In this document: piece after piece, positions 9,273 through 19,083 of the stretch
Layout of the letters: each line of letters starts with the position of its first letter
How positions within the stretch are numbered: position 1 is the stretch's first letter
Assembly: GCF_000973625.1 (NCBI RefSeq)
Contig: NZ_CP007501.1
Location: forward strand, 1,674,001-1,738,000
Source of the DNA: Polynucleobacter duraquae
GTDB lineage: Bacteria > Pseudomonadota > Gammaproteobacteria > Burkholderiales > Burkholderiaceae
Direction: 5' to 3'
Length of the DNA stretch: 64,000 bases
Translations under genes and position numbers: made by a program
The notes under the pieces: model-generated
Told to the model about the DNA's origin: nothing
Database searches by the model: none
What the model saw: only the letters and a program-made list of their open reading frames with translations

Positions 9273-9440
9273 ATGGCTAAAGGCGGCAGAGAAAAAATTA
9301 AATTAGAGTCATCAGCTGGTACTGGTCACTTCTATACAACATCAAAAAATAAGCGTACAAAACCTGAAAAAATGGAGATCATGAAATTCGATCCAACCAT
9401 TCGCAAGCACGTTGCTTACAAAGAAACCAAGCTGAAGTAA
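9273..9440 (+). CDS. rpmG: 50S ribosomal protein L33
   Basis: A 55-residue protein translated directly from ATG 9273: [20 protein letters not shown], then [20 protein letters not shown], ending in KETKLK and TAA. This is a textbook L33 of the cysteine-free (zinc-independent) type. AGGAG at 9261-9265 is the ribosome binding site. It is the second gene of the rpmBG operon, and a clear terminator follows. Confidence 0.97.
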   Translation: MAKGGREKIKLESSAGTGHFYTTSKNKRTKPEKMEIMKFDPTIRKHVAYKETKLK

Positions 9441-9474
9441 ATCATCGATTTGATATTTATTTTTAGCAAATAAG

Positions 9475-9500
9475 AAACCCGCTATATCAGCGGGTTTTTT
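9475..9500. terminator. Intrinsic terminator after rpmBG
   Basis: CCCGCT (9478-9483) and AGCGGG (9489-9494) form a stem extended by AAA/TTT pairs, with a 5-nt loop and six or more T. It lies between rpmG and the converging desaturase gene and can work in both directions. Confidence 0.9.
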
Positions 9501-9516
9501 ATTGTCTTCGATTTCG

Positions 9517-10710
9517 TTAAGCGTAGCGACGCAATCTCAAAGAGAAGTCACGCAGGCTCGATAAACCACTCTCTTCAGCATGCTGACACCAAACATGCAA
9601 TTGAGTCAGTAGCTGATCACCTGTGGCGTTAGATCGGCCCCAGATTGCTTGTAAATCACGACGCATCTCAATCATCTTTCGTAGCTGAGCATTCGTTGCC
9701 ATCAACTCTTCAAGTTTCATTTTTTCTTCTGTAGTTAAACGAGACTCATCTTTGCCCAACCAAGTACGCGCATCTTTTAAGTGAGCTGCGAGTACGTGCA
9801 TGTGTTGAACTTCGTTGCTAAAGAAGGTGCCCAAGGTCTTACTATAGCGGGCCATGATTTCATAACGATTAGCAATGATGGCTTCGAGTGTGCTTTGATC
9901 CGCAGGACGCAAGTCACTCAGCACTGGCTTTGGAGAAGTCTTTTTTACTTTCGCCAAGCCAACAGCACTCATGATCTGAATGTACATCCAGCCAATATCA
10001 AACTCATACCACTTACTGGAGAGCTTAGCGCTAGTAGCGAAAGTGTGGTGGTTGTTATGTAACTCTTCGCCACCAATCAAAATACCCCAAGGCAAAATGT
10101 TTCTTGAGGCATCTTCGCAATCGTAATTACGGTAACCCCAGAAGTGGCCAATACCGTTAATAACTCCAGCAGCAGTAATAGGGATCCACAACATCTGCAC
10201 TGCCCACACAGTTAAACCAATTGCACCGAACAAGAGTACGTCGATAATCAACATCAAGGCTACGCCTTGCCATGAATACTTTGCATAGAGGTTATGCTCA
10301 AGCCAATCATCGGGTGTGCCATGACCAAACTTATCTAAAGTCTCCTGATTGCGTGATTCGTTTTTATATAACTCAGCACCACGAGAAAGCACAGTATGAA
10401 TACCCAAAACTTGCGGGCTATGCGGATCATCCACAGTTTCACACTTGGCGTGGTGCTTACGATGAATCGCCGCCCATTCTTTGGTCACCATACCAGTTGT
10501 TAGCCAGAGCCAAAACCGGAAAAAATGGGACACGATGGGATGCAATTCCAGAGCGCGGTGCGCTTGGCAGCGATGCAGAAAAATAGTGACCGCAGCAATG
10601 GTGATATGGGTTGCAACTAAAGTAAAAACCAGGATTTGCCACCAAGCCCAATTTAAATAGCCATTGGAAAGCCAATTGAGGAATAAATCAAAACCAGAAA
10701 CTGTGTTCAA
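9517..10710 (-). CDS. Acyl-CoA/acyl-lipid delta-9 fatty acid desaturase with C-terminal extension
   Basis: A membrane di-iron desaturase that introduces a double bond into fatty acyl chains for membrane fluidity. The three histidine boxes are present: HRCQAH (about residue 46), HRKHH (about 83) and HNNHH (about 220), set among hydrophobic helices (NWAWWQILVFTLVATHITI and later ones). The enzyme domain ends near residue 265. About 130 further residues form a charged helical tail with an unexplained resemblance to transposase C-termini (see findings). The gene stands alone: convergent to rpmBG and 28 nt downstream of the RsmB-type gene. Aerobic and oxygen-dependent by family. Confidence 0.92.
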   Translation of the reverse strand: MNTVSGFDLFLNWLSNGYLNWAWWQILVFTLVATHITIAAVTIFLHRCQAHRALELHPIVSHFFRFWLWLTTGMVTKEWAAIHRKHHAKCETVDDPHSPQVLGIHTVLSRGAELYKNESRNQETLDKFGHGTPDDWLEHNLYAKYSWQGVALMLIIDVLLFGAIGLTVWAVQMLWIPITAAGVINGIGHFWGYRNYDCEDASRNILPWGILIGGEELHNNHHTFATSAKLSSKWYEFDIGWMYIQIMSAVGLAKVKKTSPKPVLSDLRPADQSTLEAIIANRYEIMARYSKTLGTFFSNEVQHMHVLAAHLKDARTWLGKDESRLTTEEKMKLEELMATNAQLRKMIEMRRDLQAIWGRSNATGDQLLTQLHVWCQHAEESGLSSLRDFSLRLRRYA

Positions 10711-10738
10711 AAGGGTATCCCCAGATAGGTCTAAAACC

Positions 10739-12328
10739 CTATTTTAGTTCTTTATCAGCTTTCTTGCTTTTGACTTTTACCGACTTTTCGTCATCTTTAT
10801 CGACAGATGCCGCTGAAATAGCCGCTTTCTTCTGAAAAACAGCCCCAAAGAAGCCATCAGTCCCATGAATATGAGGCCATAACTGCCACCACGGGTTGTC
10901 AGGACTGCAACCCAAAGGCATTTTATCCTTTGGAAACAATGCCTTAAGAACCTCAGCAGCAGGAACAACCTCAAAATTAGGGTGCTTTATCAGGAAATCT
11001 TCTGCAATTTGCTGGTTTTCTTGTGGCAAGAGGCTGCAGGTGGCATAAACCAAGCGGCCGCCTTGCTTAAGTAAACGGCTTGCAGAGGCCAGAATATTCA
11101 TCTGCTTTTGATTGAGCTCCAAAACACCCTCTGGAGTCTGGCGCCATTTGAGATCCGGATTACGTCGCAATGTGCCCATGCCACTGCAAGGAGCATCCAC
11201 TAGGACGCGATCAATCTTCCCAGCCAAGCGCTTGATCTTGGAGTCATTCTCACTATCAATCCAGACGGGATGAACGTTAGAGAGGCCGCTACGGGCTTGT
11301 CTAGGCTTTAAATTAGCTAAGCGACGCTCAGATGTGTCCAGGGCATACAAACGACCTGTGGATCGCATGATTGCCCCAATTGCTAAAGTCTTACCGCCGG
11401 CGCCAGCACAAAAGTCCACCACCATTTCGCCACGCTTAGGCGCAAGTAAGTAAGCCAATAACTGACTACCTTCATCTTGAACCTCAAACATCCCCGTCTT
11501 AAAGCTGACAGTATTTTGCAAAGCGGGCTTTCCCATGATTCGAACACCATCAGGCGCGTACGGAGTTGGAATGGCTTGATAGCGACCACCAAGAGCATTC
11601 ATCTCGACAAGCAATTGCTCGCGAGTCGTCTTCATGGTGTTGGCACGTAAATCCAAAAGGGCTGGATGCATGAGTGACTTAGCTAATGCCTCACGTGATT
11701 CTTCACCGGGATATTTTCCAAAGGCATCCCAAAGCCATTCAGGCAAATTATTCTGAACTAAGGGATTAAGTGCCGATGGATCGACCGTGGCAAAACGCTG
11801 CAACCATTCGTACTCGCCTATCTTCAATACGTGAGCTAAGTCGGCAATAGCACTCTCAGCACGGTTAGCAGAACCTAAACCACCTTCAGACAAAGCGGAC
11901 AGCAAACCCAATAGAGCTAAGCGTCTAGCCTGTGAACCCTCGCCGCTGGAAGCAAATTGCGAGAACTCATTCTTGCGACGCAGGATCGCAAAAGCACTCT
12001 CTGCAATCAAAGCGCGATCACGGTTACCCAGCTGAGGCTCAGAGCGGAAATAGCGACTTACTACACGGTCAGCTGGTTGCTCGAAATTCAGTAACTCTGG
12101 AAGCAGGCGCTCTAAATGAATTGCATGCTGAGGCAAAGCCTTTGCATTAGAAAAGTTTTTTTGGCCTTCTGGTGCAATGATGTTGCCACTCGCATTGCGA
12201 CGCTCTGGGCGACGCAAGGGATCTTTGGATTTAGCAGCATAACTTTTTTGTGGGCCTAAGCGTGGCCCAGATCTTGATCCAGATTTACTGCCAGCGCTAG
12301 CTGCGCGGGATGAACGTTCTTTACTCAT
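10739..12328 (-). CDS. RsmB/NOP family SAM-dependent RNA m5C methyltransferase
   Basis: A 529-residue RNA cytosine-C5 methyltransferase-like protein. Residues about 65-190 resemble the NusB-like RNA-binding domain. The catalytic domain shows the SAM site VVDFCAGAGGKTLAIG, and the two family cysteines lie in DAPCSGMGT and YATCSLLPQEN. It exceeds E. coli RsmB (429 residues) because of a Ser/Arg/Lys-rich N-terminus of about 60 residues and a Lys-rich tail. The start overlaps the purN stop by 4 nt (ATGA), so the two are translationally coupled. True RsmB in many Betaproteobacteria sits beside fmt, so this may be a paralogue; I withhold the symbol. Confidence 0.88.
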   Translation of the reverse strand: MSKERSSRAASAGSKSGSRSGPRLGPQKSYAAKSKDPLRRPERRNASGNIIAPEGQKNFSNAKALPQHAIHLERLLPELLNFEQPADRVVSRYFRSEPQLGNRDRALIAESAFAILRRKNEFSQFASSGEGSQARRLALLGLLSALSEGGLGSANRAESAIADLAHVLKIGEYEWLQRFATVDPSALNPLVQNNLPEWLWDAFGKYPGEESREALAKSLMHPALLDLRANTMKTTREQLLVEMNALGGRYQAIPTPYAPDGVRIMGKPALQNTVSFKTGMFEVQDEGSQLLAYLLAPKRGEMVVDFCAGAGGKTLAIGAIMRSTGRLYALDTSERRLANLKPRQARSGLSNVHPVWIDSENDSKIKRLAGKIDRVLVDAPCSGMGTLRRNPDLKWRQTPEGVLELNQKQMNILASASRLLKQGGRLVYATCSLLPQENQQIAEDFLIKHPNFEVVPAAEVLKALFPKDKMPLGCSPDNPWWQLWPHIHGTDGFFGAVFQKKAAISAASVDKDDEKSVKVKSKKADKELK

Positions 12329-12954
12329 AATTTGATTAATTGCGACTCCGGTGGTTGTACCTGAACTTGATTACCAACTATTCGCAATCGTCCATCTAGG
12401 AACCATTTTACGGCTCGCGGGTAAATCTGATGCTCAGCAGCCAAAACTCGCGCTGCCAAGCTATCTGCATCATCTCCAGGAAGTACTGGAACCGAGGCTT
12501 GGCAGATGATAGGACCCTCATCCACACCCTCGGTAACAAAATGCACGCTGGCGCCATGTTCAGCTACTCCAGCCTCCAAAGCGCGCTCATGGGTATGCAA
12601 TCCTGGGAAGGCTGGTAGCAAGGCGGGGTGAATATTGATCAGGCGACCCTCGAAATGACGAATAAATCCCGGGGTCAAAATCCTCATAAAACCCGCTAGA
12701 ACCACTAAATCAGAGCCTAATTCATCGATTTTTGCCATGAGAGCGGCATCAAAAGACTCTCGAGTAGCGTGCTCGCGATGTTCGATGGCAAAGGCCGGAA
12801 TCCCCTGAGATCGAGCAAAATCAAGGCCCTTGGCGGCAGAGTGGTTAGCAATGACCCCTGCAAAAGTAACCGGCCACTGCTCTTTTTGAGCTGTTTTGAC
12901 GATAGCCTCGAAATTAGATCCGCGGCCAGAGATTAAGGTGACGATAGATGGCAT
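12325..12954 (-). CDS. purN: Phosphoribosylglycinamide formyltransferase
   Basis: Transfers a formyl group from 10-formyl-THF to GAR in de novo purine synthesis; 209 residues, the usual size. Seen in order: the substrate-phosphate loop SGRGSNFEAIV at the N-terminus, VIANHSAAKGLDFA, the folate-binding region VLAGFMRILTPGFI, and the catalytic HPALLPAFPG. I chose ATG 12954 (MPSIVTLISG) over an in-frame GTG 6 nt upstream. It is the first gene of a two-gene operon with the RsmB-type methyltransferase and is divergent from ribF across about 50 nt. Confidence 0.96.
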   Translation of the reverse strand: MPSIVTLISGRGSNFEAIVKTAQKEQWPVTFAGVIANHSAAKGLDFARSQGIPAFAIEHREHATRESFDAALMAKIDELGSDLVVLAGFMRILTPGFIRHFEGRLINIHPALLPAFPGLHTHERALEAGVAEHGASVHFVTEGVDEGPIICQASVPVLPGDDADSLAARVLAAEHQIYPRAVKWFLDGRLRIVGNQVQVQPPESQLIKL

Positions 12955-13005
12955 GCCCACAATATAATTGATGGTTACCCCGAAAGCGACCCTGAAAGTG
13001 ATTTA

Positions 13006-13956
13006 GTGAACGTATTCCGTGGCCCTACCCAGTTTTCTGCAGGACCGGCTTGTGCCTTAACCATTGGTAATTTCGATGGCGTGCACAGGGGTCATCGCGC
13101 ACTGCTCAAAGAGCTGAAGGATGGCGCGCAAGCACGCGGTTTAGTTAGCTGCGTTATGACTTTCGAACCGCACCCTAAAGAATTCTTTTCCCCAGAACAG
13201 GCGCCACCACGAATCCTCAACTTGCGTGACAAGCTGGCTGCCTTTGCTGACATTGGCATTGATCGCGTAGTAGTGGAGCATTTCAATAGTGCATTTGCGC
13301 GCCTTACTCCCGAAGAATTTGTTTCTGAGATCATTGTCAAGCGACTCAATGCCAAATGGATTTTGATTGGCGATGATTTTTGCTACGGTGCTAAACGTGC
13401 GGGCAACTTTGCAAGCCTCAAAGCGGCTGGCGAACAATTTGGGTTTGAAGTTTCTAGCATTCATACCGTGCAAGAAGGTGGCGAAAGAATTTCCAGCTCG
13501 GCACTACGCAATGCCTTGGCTATTGGGGACATGGATCAAGCCAGTAAATTACTGGGTCGTCCTTACGGCATCTCCGGTCATGTCATTCACGGGCAAAAGC
13601 TAGGTCGTACTTTAGGGTTCCCAACATTGAATCTCGCTGTTGCTAATCACCTGCATCACCGCAAGCCTGCCTGCTCTGGCATCTTTACTGCACAAGTCTT
13701 GGGGCTTGGAGATAAGCCACTGCCTGCTGTAGCCAGTCTCGGCGTGAGACCAACGGTAGAAGATGAAGGTCGCGTATTGCTTGAGACTCATATTTTTGAT
13801 TACAACGCCGATGTCTACGGAAAAATTATTACCGTAGAGCTCTTAGAAAAAATTCGGGATGAGGCGAAGTACTCTGACCTCGATACACTTACCAAAGCGA
13901 TTGCATCTGATGCAGCGCATGCCAGAAATTATTTCCAGAAAAAATCTTATGTCTGA
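13006..13956 (+). CDS. ribF: Bifunctional riboflavin kinase/FAD synthetase
   Basis: Converts riboflavin to FMN and then FAD in the cytoplasm. The N-terminal FAD synthetase (nucleotidyltransferase) has [16 protein letters not shown]. The C-terminal riboflavin kinase shows [16 protein letters not shown] and [12 protein letters not shown]. The 316-residue length is normal. The start is GTG 13006. The end overlaps ileS by 8 nt, and ribF-ileS-lspA is a conserved operon in many Proteobacteria. No FMN riboswitch is visible in the short upstream gap. Confidence 0.96.
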   Translation: MNVFRGPTQFSAGPACALTIGNFDGVHRGHRALLKELKDGAQARGLVSCVMTFEPHPKEFFSPEQAPPRILNLRDKLAAFADIGIDRVVVEHFNSAFARLTPEEFVSEIIVKRLNAKWILIGDDFCYGAKRAGNFASLKAAGEQFGFEVSSIHTVQEGGERISSSALRNALAIGDMDQASKLLGRPYGISGHVIHGQKLGRTLGFPTLNLAVANHLHHRKPACSGIFTAQVLGLGDKPLPAVASLGVRPTVEDEGRVLLETHIFDYNADVYGKIITVELLEKIRDEAKYSDLDTLTKAIASDAAHARNYFQKKSYV

Positions 13957-16810
13957 AAAAGAAAACTCTTATCCCGTTAATCTTCTAGAAACATCGTTTC
14001 CGATGCGGGGAGATTTACCGAAACGTGAACCGCAATGGGTTGCACAGTGGCAGAAAAATAAGCTTTACGAAAAGATTCGTGCGGCACATGCTCACCAGCC
14101 AAAATTTATTTTGCATGATGGTCCTCCCTATGCAAATGGCGACATTCATATTGGCCATGCAGTAAATAAGATTCTCAAAGACATGATCGTAAAGTCCCGC
14201 TGGTTAATGGGCTTTGACTCTGCATATGTTCCTGGCTGGGATTGCCACGGTATGCCGATTGAGATTCAGATTGAAAAAGAATTTGGTAAAAATTTACCGA
14301 CTGCTGAAGTCCAATCAAAAGCACGTGCCTACGCTAAGGTACAAGTAGATAAGCAGAAAAAAGATTTTGAGCGTTTGGGCGTGCTGGGTGATTGGAATAA
14401 CCCGTATCTCACGATGAACTTCCGTAATGAGGCCGATGAAATTCGTGCACTCGGCAAGATCTGGGAAAAAGGTTATGTTTTCCGAGGCCTAAAGCCAGTG
14501 AACTGGTGTTTCGATTGCGGCTCCGCACTGGCTGAAGCTGAAGTGGAATATCAAGATAAAACTGATCCAACAGTAGATGTGGGATTTGCTTTTGATGATG
14601 CGCAACGCCCGCAACTGGCAAAAGCATTTGGACTATCTGAGATCCCAGCTAAGCCTGGAATGATTGTGATTTGGACAACAACACCTTGGACTATTCCATC
14701 CAATCAAGCATTAAATGTTCATCCTGAGCTGACTTACGCGCTAGTAGATACAGGTGACAAATTGCTCATTTTGGCAAAAGACCGAGTAGAAACTTGTCTA
14801 GAAGATTTTGGTCTTACAGGTAAAGTGATTGCTACTTGTCTGGGTAGCCAGTTAGCCAACATTTCTTTCTGGCATCCGCTGGCTGCATTGCATGAGGGAT
14901 ACAAACGCCTCTCACCAATCTACCCAGCTGAATACGTCACTTTAGATACTGGTACTGGCGTAGTACATTCTGCACCAGCCTATGGCGAAGAAGACTTCAA
15001 GTCTTGTAAAGCAAACAACTTGGCTGATAAAGATATCTTGAACCCAGTGATGGGCAATGGTGTCTATGCCTCTTGGCTCCCACTCTTTGCCAATGAATAT
15101 ATTTGGAAAGCCAATCCCAAGATTGTGGAGGCCATGCGTGAAGCAGGAAGCCTCTTGCGAGATCAGACCTATACCCACTCCTACATGCATTGCTGGCGTC
15201 ATAAGTCGCCGATTATTTATCGTGCGACCTCACAGTGGTTTGCGAGCATGGATAAAAAACCATCTGATGGCAAAGCCAGTCTGCGCGAAGCGGCCTTAGT
15301 TGGAATTGAAAATACCGAGTTCTTCCCAGCATGGGGTAAGCAACGTTTGAATAGCATGATTGCTAATCGTCCTGATTGGACTTTGTCTCGTCAACGCCAA
15401 TGGGGCGTACCCATGGCTTTCTTTGTTCATAAGGAAAGTGGTGAGCCACACCCACGCACAGTGGAGTTGCTTGAAGAAGTCGCTTCGCGCGTTGAAAAAG
15501 AAGGTATTGAAGCTTGGCAAAAACTCGAGGTAGCTGAACTACTTGGCGATGAAGCGGCTCAATACGAAAAGAATCGCGACACCTTGGATGTATGGTTTGA
15601 CTCTGGCACTACGCATTGGCACGTCATTCGTGGCTCGCATCGTGCTGAACTCTATTGCCCTGAAGCTGAAAATGCAGATGGTCGTTTAGCTGACCTCTAT
15701 TTAGAGGGTTCAGACCAACATCGTGGGTGGTTCCACTCTTCTTTACTTACTGGTGCCATGCTCGATGGCAAGCCGCCATACAAAGCACTGCTGACGCACG
15801 GCTTCACGGTTGATGGCCAAGGCCGCAAGATGAGCAAGTCTGTAGGTAACGTGATTGCCCCGCAGCAAGTTGCCGATAAGTTGGGTGCGGAGATTATTCG
15901 TCTCTGGGTAGCATCTACCGACTACTCCGGCGAGATGACCATCTCCGATGAAATTCTGAAACGTGTAGTAGAAAGCTATCGCCGTATTCGCAATACATTG
16001 CGCTTCTTGTTGGCCAACCTATCTGACTTTGATCCCAGCAAGCATGCGATGCCTGCAAGTGAATGGTTAGAGATTGATCGTTACGCAGTTGCACTTGCCA
16101 ATCAGTTGCAGCAAGATGTACAAGCGCATTACCAGGCTTATGAGTTCCAGCCCGCTGTAGCGCGCATGCTGACCTTCTGCTCAGAAGATTTGGGCGGCTT
16201 TTACTTAGATATTCTGAAAGACCGTCTTTACACGAGCGCTCCGGACTCGAAAGAGCGTCGCGCAGCTCAAAACGCGCTCTTCCATATCACCCGTAATCTA
16301 CTCAAATGGCTAGCTCCTTTCCTCTCCTTTACCGCTGAGGAAGCCTGGTTGTCATTCCCGCATGGTGCGGATGAAAAAGCCAAAGAGTCTATCTTTATGG
16401 AAGATTTCGGCACTTTCCCAGAAATCGCTCACGCTACTGAGCTCCTCGCCAAATGGAATCGTATTCGAGAAATTCGTTCCGAGATCACTAAAGCCATTGA
16501 GATTGAACGTGAAGCTGGTAATGTCGGTTCATCTTTGCAAGCGGAACTCACGATCAAAGTGGGCGATGTCGATTTTGCAATTTTGCATTCTCTTGAAGAT
16601 GACTTGCGCTTTGTCACCATTACTTCTAGCGCCAAACTAGAGCTCAGTAATGCAGGCCTTGAAGTACTCGTGCGCGGTAGTCAATATAAGAAATGTGGTC
16701 GTTGCTGGCATCACACTCAAGATGTTGGCTCTAACACTGAGCATCCAGAATTGTGCGATCGTTGCATCAACAATCTTTTTGGAAATGGTGAATCCCGCCT
16801 TTTTGCATAA
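13949..16810 (+). CDS. ileS: Isoleucine--tRNA ligase
   Basis: Class I synthetase charging tRNA-Ile, with an editing domain for misactivated valine; 953 residues. The HIGH motif lies in [12 protein letters not shown] near residue 60, and KMSKS in [12 protein letters not shown] near 630. The C-terminal zinc finger is intact: CGRCW and CDRC. ATG 13949 ([20 protein letters not shown]) is the family start; the open frame reaches 90 nt further upstream only because it runs through ribF. Overlap with ribF by 8 nt implies translational coupling. lspA follows after 30 nt. Confidence 0.97.
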   Translation: MSEKENSYPVNLLETSFPMRGDLPKREPQWVAQWQKNKLYEKIRAAHAHQPKFILHDGPPYANGDIHIGHAVNKILKDMIVKSRWLMGFDSAYVPGWDCHGMPIEIQIEKEFGKNLPTAEVQSKARAYAKVQVDKQKKDFERLGVLGDWNNPYLTMNFRNEADEIRALGKIWEKGYVFRGLKPVNWCFDCGSALAEAEVEYQDKTDPTVDVGFAFDDAQRPQLAKAFGLSEIPAKPGMIVIWTTTPWTIPSNQALNVHPELTYALVDTGDKLLILAKDRVETCLEDFGLTGKVIATCLGSQLANISFWHPLAALHEGYKRLSPIYPAEYVTLDTGTGVVHSAPAYGEEDFKSCKANNLADKDILNPVMGNGVYASWLPLFANEYIWKANPKIVEAMREAGSLLRDQTYTHSYMHCWRHKSPIIYRATSQWFASMDKKPSDGKASLREAALVGIENTEFFPAWGKQRLNSMIANRPDWTLSRQRQWGVPMAFFVHKESGEPHPRTVELLEEVASRVEKEGIEAWQKLEVAELLGDEAAQYEKNRDTLDVWFDSGTTHWHVIRGSHRAELYCPEAENADGRLADLYLEGSDQHRGWFHSSLLTGAMLDGKPPYKALLTHGFTVDGQGRKMSKSVGNVIAPQQVADKLGAEIIRLWVASTDYSGEMTISDEILKRVVESYRRIRNTLRFLLANLSDFDPSKHAMPASEWLEIDRYAVALANQLQQDVQAHYQAYEFQPAVARMLTFCSEDLGGFYLDILKDRLYTSAPDSKERRAAQNALFHITRNLLKWLAPFLSFTAEEAWLSFPHGADEKAKESIFMEDFGTFPEIAHATELLAKWNRIREIRSEITKAIEIEREAGNVGSSLQAELTIKVGDVDFAILHSLEDDLRFVTITSSAKLELSNAGLEVLVRGSQYKKCGRCWHHTQDVGSNTEHPELCDRCINNLFGNGESRLFA

Positions 16811-16840
16811 AGAACATAGCAAAAAGATCGCCACCCCATC

Positions 16841-17335
16841 ATGAGTACAAATCTCTCCTTTCTCCGTTATCTAGCGATTGCAATCGTGACGCTCTTACTA
16901 GATCAACTGAGTAAATGGTCTGCCTTAAGCAACTTGCAGTTAGGAGTACCTGAACCCGTTTTGCCATTTATGAACTGGTTGTTGCTGTTTAATCCAGGCG
17001 CAGCTTTTTCATTTTTAGCGCAAAGCTCTGGATGGCAACGTTGGTTCTTTACAGTTCTCGGCTTAGCAGCGTCAGCCTACATTCTTTGGCTGCTGCGAAA
17101 GAGCTTAGGTGACAAGATGCTCTGTTGGGCTCTTAGTCTCATTTTGGGTGGTGCATTAGGTAATGTCCTAGATCGCATCATGTATGGCGCTGTGGTGGAC
17201 TTCATTGACCTGCATTACGCTAACTGGCATTGGCCAGCATTCAACATTGCGGATAGTGCGATTTGTATCGGCGCAGCCCTCATCATTTGGGGCGAGTTAC
17301 GCAAGTCATTTGGCAAAAATCCTCAATCCCTTTAA
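16841..17335 (+). CDS. lspA: Lipoprotein signal peptidase (signal peptidase II)
   Basis: An inner-membrane aspartyl protease that removes signal peptides from prolipoproteins; 164 residues with four membrane helices. The catalytic aspartates are in GNVLDRIMYGAVVDFID and FNIADSAICIG, and the conserved NPGAAFSFL is present near residue 47. It follows ileS in the standard ribF-ileS-lspA order and is 9 nt from coaBC. The usual partner fkpB-ispH pair sits about 9 kb away instead of directly downstream. Confidence 0.97.
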   Translation: MSTNLSFLRYLAIAIVTLLLDQLSKWSALSNLQLGVPEPVLPFMNWLLLFNPGAAFSFLAQSSGWQRWFFTVLGLAASAYILWLLRKSLGDKMLCWALSLILGGALGNVLDRIMYGAVVDFIDLHYANWHWPAFNIADSAICIGAALIIWGELRKSFGKNPQSL

Positions 17336-17344
17336 GCTGGCGCC

Positions 17345-18556
17345 ATGCAATCACTTTTAAACAAGAAAATCGTTCTCGGCATCTCCGGTGGCATTGCGGC
17401 CTATAAGTCTGCAGAGCTAGCACGCCAGTTAATGCAAGAAGGTGCCAGCGTCCAAGTGGTAATGACAGAAGCTGCACAGCAATTTGTGACGCCCGTCACC
17501 ATGCAAGCGCTTACTGGCAACCCCGTTTACACGAGCCAATGGGATAGCAGCATTGCTAACAACATGGCACATATTGAACTCTCTAGAGCTGCCGATGCAA
17601 TTTTGATTGCGCCCGCAAGTGCGGATCTCATGGCTAAACTTTCCCTCGGATTGGCTGATGATTTGCTGAGTACTTTGTGCCTAGCAAGAGATTGCCCGCT
17701 CCTGTTGGCTCCCGCCATGAACAAACAAATGTGGGAGCATGCAGCTACACAAAGAAGCGCAGAACGGCTCATTGCAGACAAAGTCACCTTACTCGGCCCT
17801 GCAAGTGGATTCCAAGCCTGTGGTGAAGTCGGCTTTGGGCGCATGCTTGAGCCCGTAGAAATTACCGAGCAGCTCATAGCCTTTTTTCAGAAGAAATCAC
17901 TCCTCGGAAAACGTGTACTGATTACAGCTGGGCCTACTTTTGAGGCGATTGATCCGGTGCGTGGCATCACCAACCGTAGTTCAGGCAAGATGGGCTTCGC
18001 CATTGCCCGCGCAGCTGTTGAGGCTGGCGCAGAAGTGCACTTAATAACAGGCCCCTGCGATCTCACTACGCCATTAGCGGCAACTGGAAAAATTACCCGC
18101 ACTAATGTGGTCAGTGCCAAAGAAATGCATGCAGCCACCATGCAATCTACTGACTGCGATATCTTCTTTGCAGTTGCTGCAGTCGCTGATTGGGGTATTG
18201 CCAAGCCAGCTAAAGATAAAATTAAGCGCCAAGTTAGGCAAGCTCCAGATTTAGAATTTGTGGCTAACCTAGACATTCTTGCTGATGTAGCAAAAACGGT
18301 CAAAACTAAAGGTGGTAAGTTGCATCCTTACTGCGTTGGCTTTGCAGCAGAGTCTACTGATCTCCAAAAGCATGCTGAAGAAAAGCGCAAGCGTAAAGGC
18401 ATTCCAATGATCGTCGGTAATATTGGTCCAGATACCTTTGGTAGCGATCTCAACCAATTACTCATCGTTGATGAAAGTGGTAGCAAGAAAATGGCTCAGG
18501 CCGAAAAGCTTCAGCTTGCACGTCAGCTGATTCAGTTAGTCGCCAAGAAAATTTAA
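17345..18556 (+). CDS. coaBC: Bifunctional phosphopantothenoylcysteine decarboxylase/phosphopantothenate--cysteine ligase
   Basis: Two steps of coenzyme A synthesis in one protein of 403 residues. The N-terminal flavin-dependent decarboxylase (CoaC) starts with [16 protein letters not shown], has PAMNKQMW, and carries the reactive cysteine in [10 protein letters not shown]. The C-terminal ligase (CoaB) begins near residue 190 with [20 protein letters not shown] and contains the KIKR loop. It sits between lspA (9 nt) and dut (19 nt). A coaBC-dut pairing is widely conserved, which links cofactor and nucleotide metabolism on one transcript. Confidence 0.96.
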   Translation: MQSLLNKKIVLGISGGIAAYKSAELARQLMQEGASVQVVMTEAAQQFVTPVTMQALTGNPVYTSQWDSSIANNMAHIELSRAADAILIAPASADLMAKLSLGLADDLLSTLCLARDCPLLLAPAMNKQMWEHAATQRSAERLIADKVTLLGPASGFQACGEVGFGRMLEPVEITEQLIAFFQKKSLLGKRVLITAGPTFEAIDPVRGITNRSSGKMGFAIARAAVEAGAEVHLITGPCDLTTPLAATGKITRTNVVSAKEMHAATMQSTDCDIFFAVAAVADWGIAKPAKDKIKRQVRQAPDLEFVANLDILADVAKTVKTKGGKLHPYCVGFAAESTDLQKHAEEKRKRKGIPMIVGNIGPDTFGSDLNQLLIVDESGSKKMAQAEKLQLARQLIQLVAKKI

Positions 18557-18575
18557 TCTCGCTTTAGGAAATTCT

Positions 18576-19025
18576 ATGCAACAACTTCAAGTCAAAATTC
18601 TCGATGAGCGTATGCGCGATCAATTGCCTGCATATGGAACCCCTGGAAGCGCTGGATTAGATCTGCGCGCCTGCATTGATCAAGCAATTGAAATTGCTCC
18701 TGGACAAACAGTCCTCGTCCCAACGGGTTTAGCGATTTATGTAGAAGATCCATGTTATGCCGCATTCATCTTGCCGCGCTCTGGTCTTGGACATAAGCAT
18801 GGGATCGTTCTTGGCAATTTAGTGGGATTAATTGATTCGGATTACCAGGGTCAACTGATGGTGAGCACTTGGAATCGCAGCTCCACAGCATTTAAATTAG
18901 AGCCCATGGAGCGCTTAGCGCAATTGGTAGTCATGCCAGTACAACAGGTAGAACTCAAAGTTGTTGAAGAGTTTACTGAGAGTAGTCGTGGGGCTGGTGG
19001 GTTTGGCAGTACAGGTCGTAGCTAA
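18576..19025 (+). CDS. dut: Deoxyuridine 5'-triphosphate nucleotidohydrolase
   Basis: Trimeric dUTPase that hydrolyses dUTP to dUMP and keeps uracil out of DNA; 149 residues. All five family motifs can be followed: [30 protein letters not shown], the RLAQLVVMP segment, and the C-terminal Gly-rich arm [10 protein letters not shown]. It is the last gene of the ribF-ileS-lspA-coaBC-dut run and is followed by a strong terminator. Confidence 0.98.
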   Translation: MQQLQVKILDERMRDQLPAYGTPGSAGLDLRACIDQAIEIAPGQTVLVPTGLAIYVEDPCYAAFILPRSGLGHKHGIVLGNLVGLIDSDYQGQLMVSTWNRSSTAFKLEPMERLAQLVVMPVQQVELKVVEEFTESSRGAGGFGSTGRS

Positions 19026-19050
19026 TTTAGATACTTTAGTCTTATCCAAT

Positions 19051-19076
19051 AAAAAACCACCCGTAGGTGGTTTTTT
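19051..19076. terminator. Bidirectional terminator between dut and clpA
   Basis: AAAAAACCACC (19051-19061) pairs with GGTGGTTTTTT (19066-19076) across a 4-nt loop. A and T runs on both sides make it usable by dut on the plus strand and clpA on the minus strand. Confidence 0.92.
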
Positions 19077-19083
19077 ATTTTCC

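Noticed and set aside
13006..13948. Possible FMN riboswitch controlling ribF
   Set aside because: The upstream gap is only about 50 nt, too short for the RFN element, and none of its conserved helices is visible.
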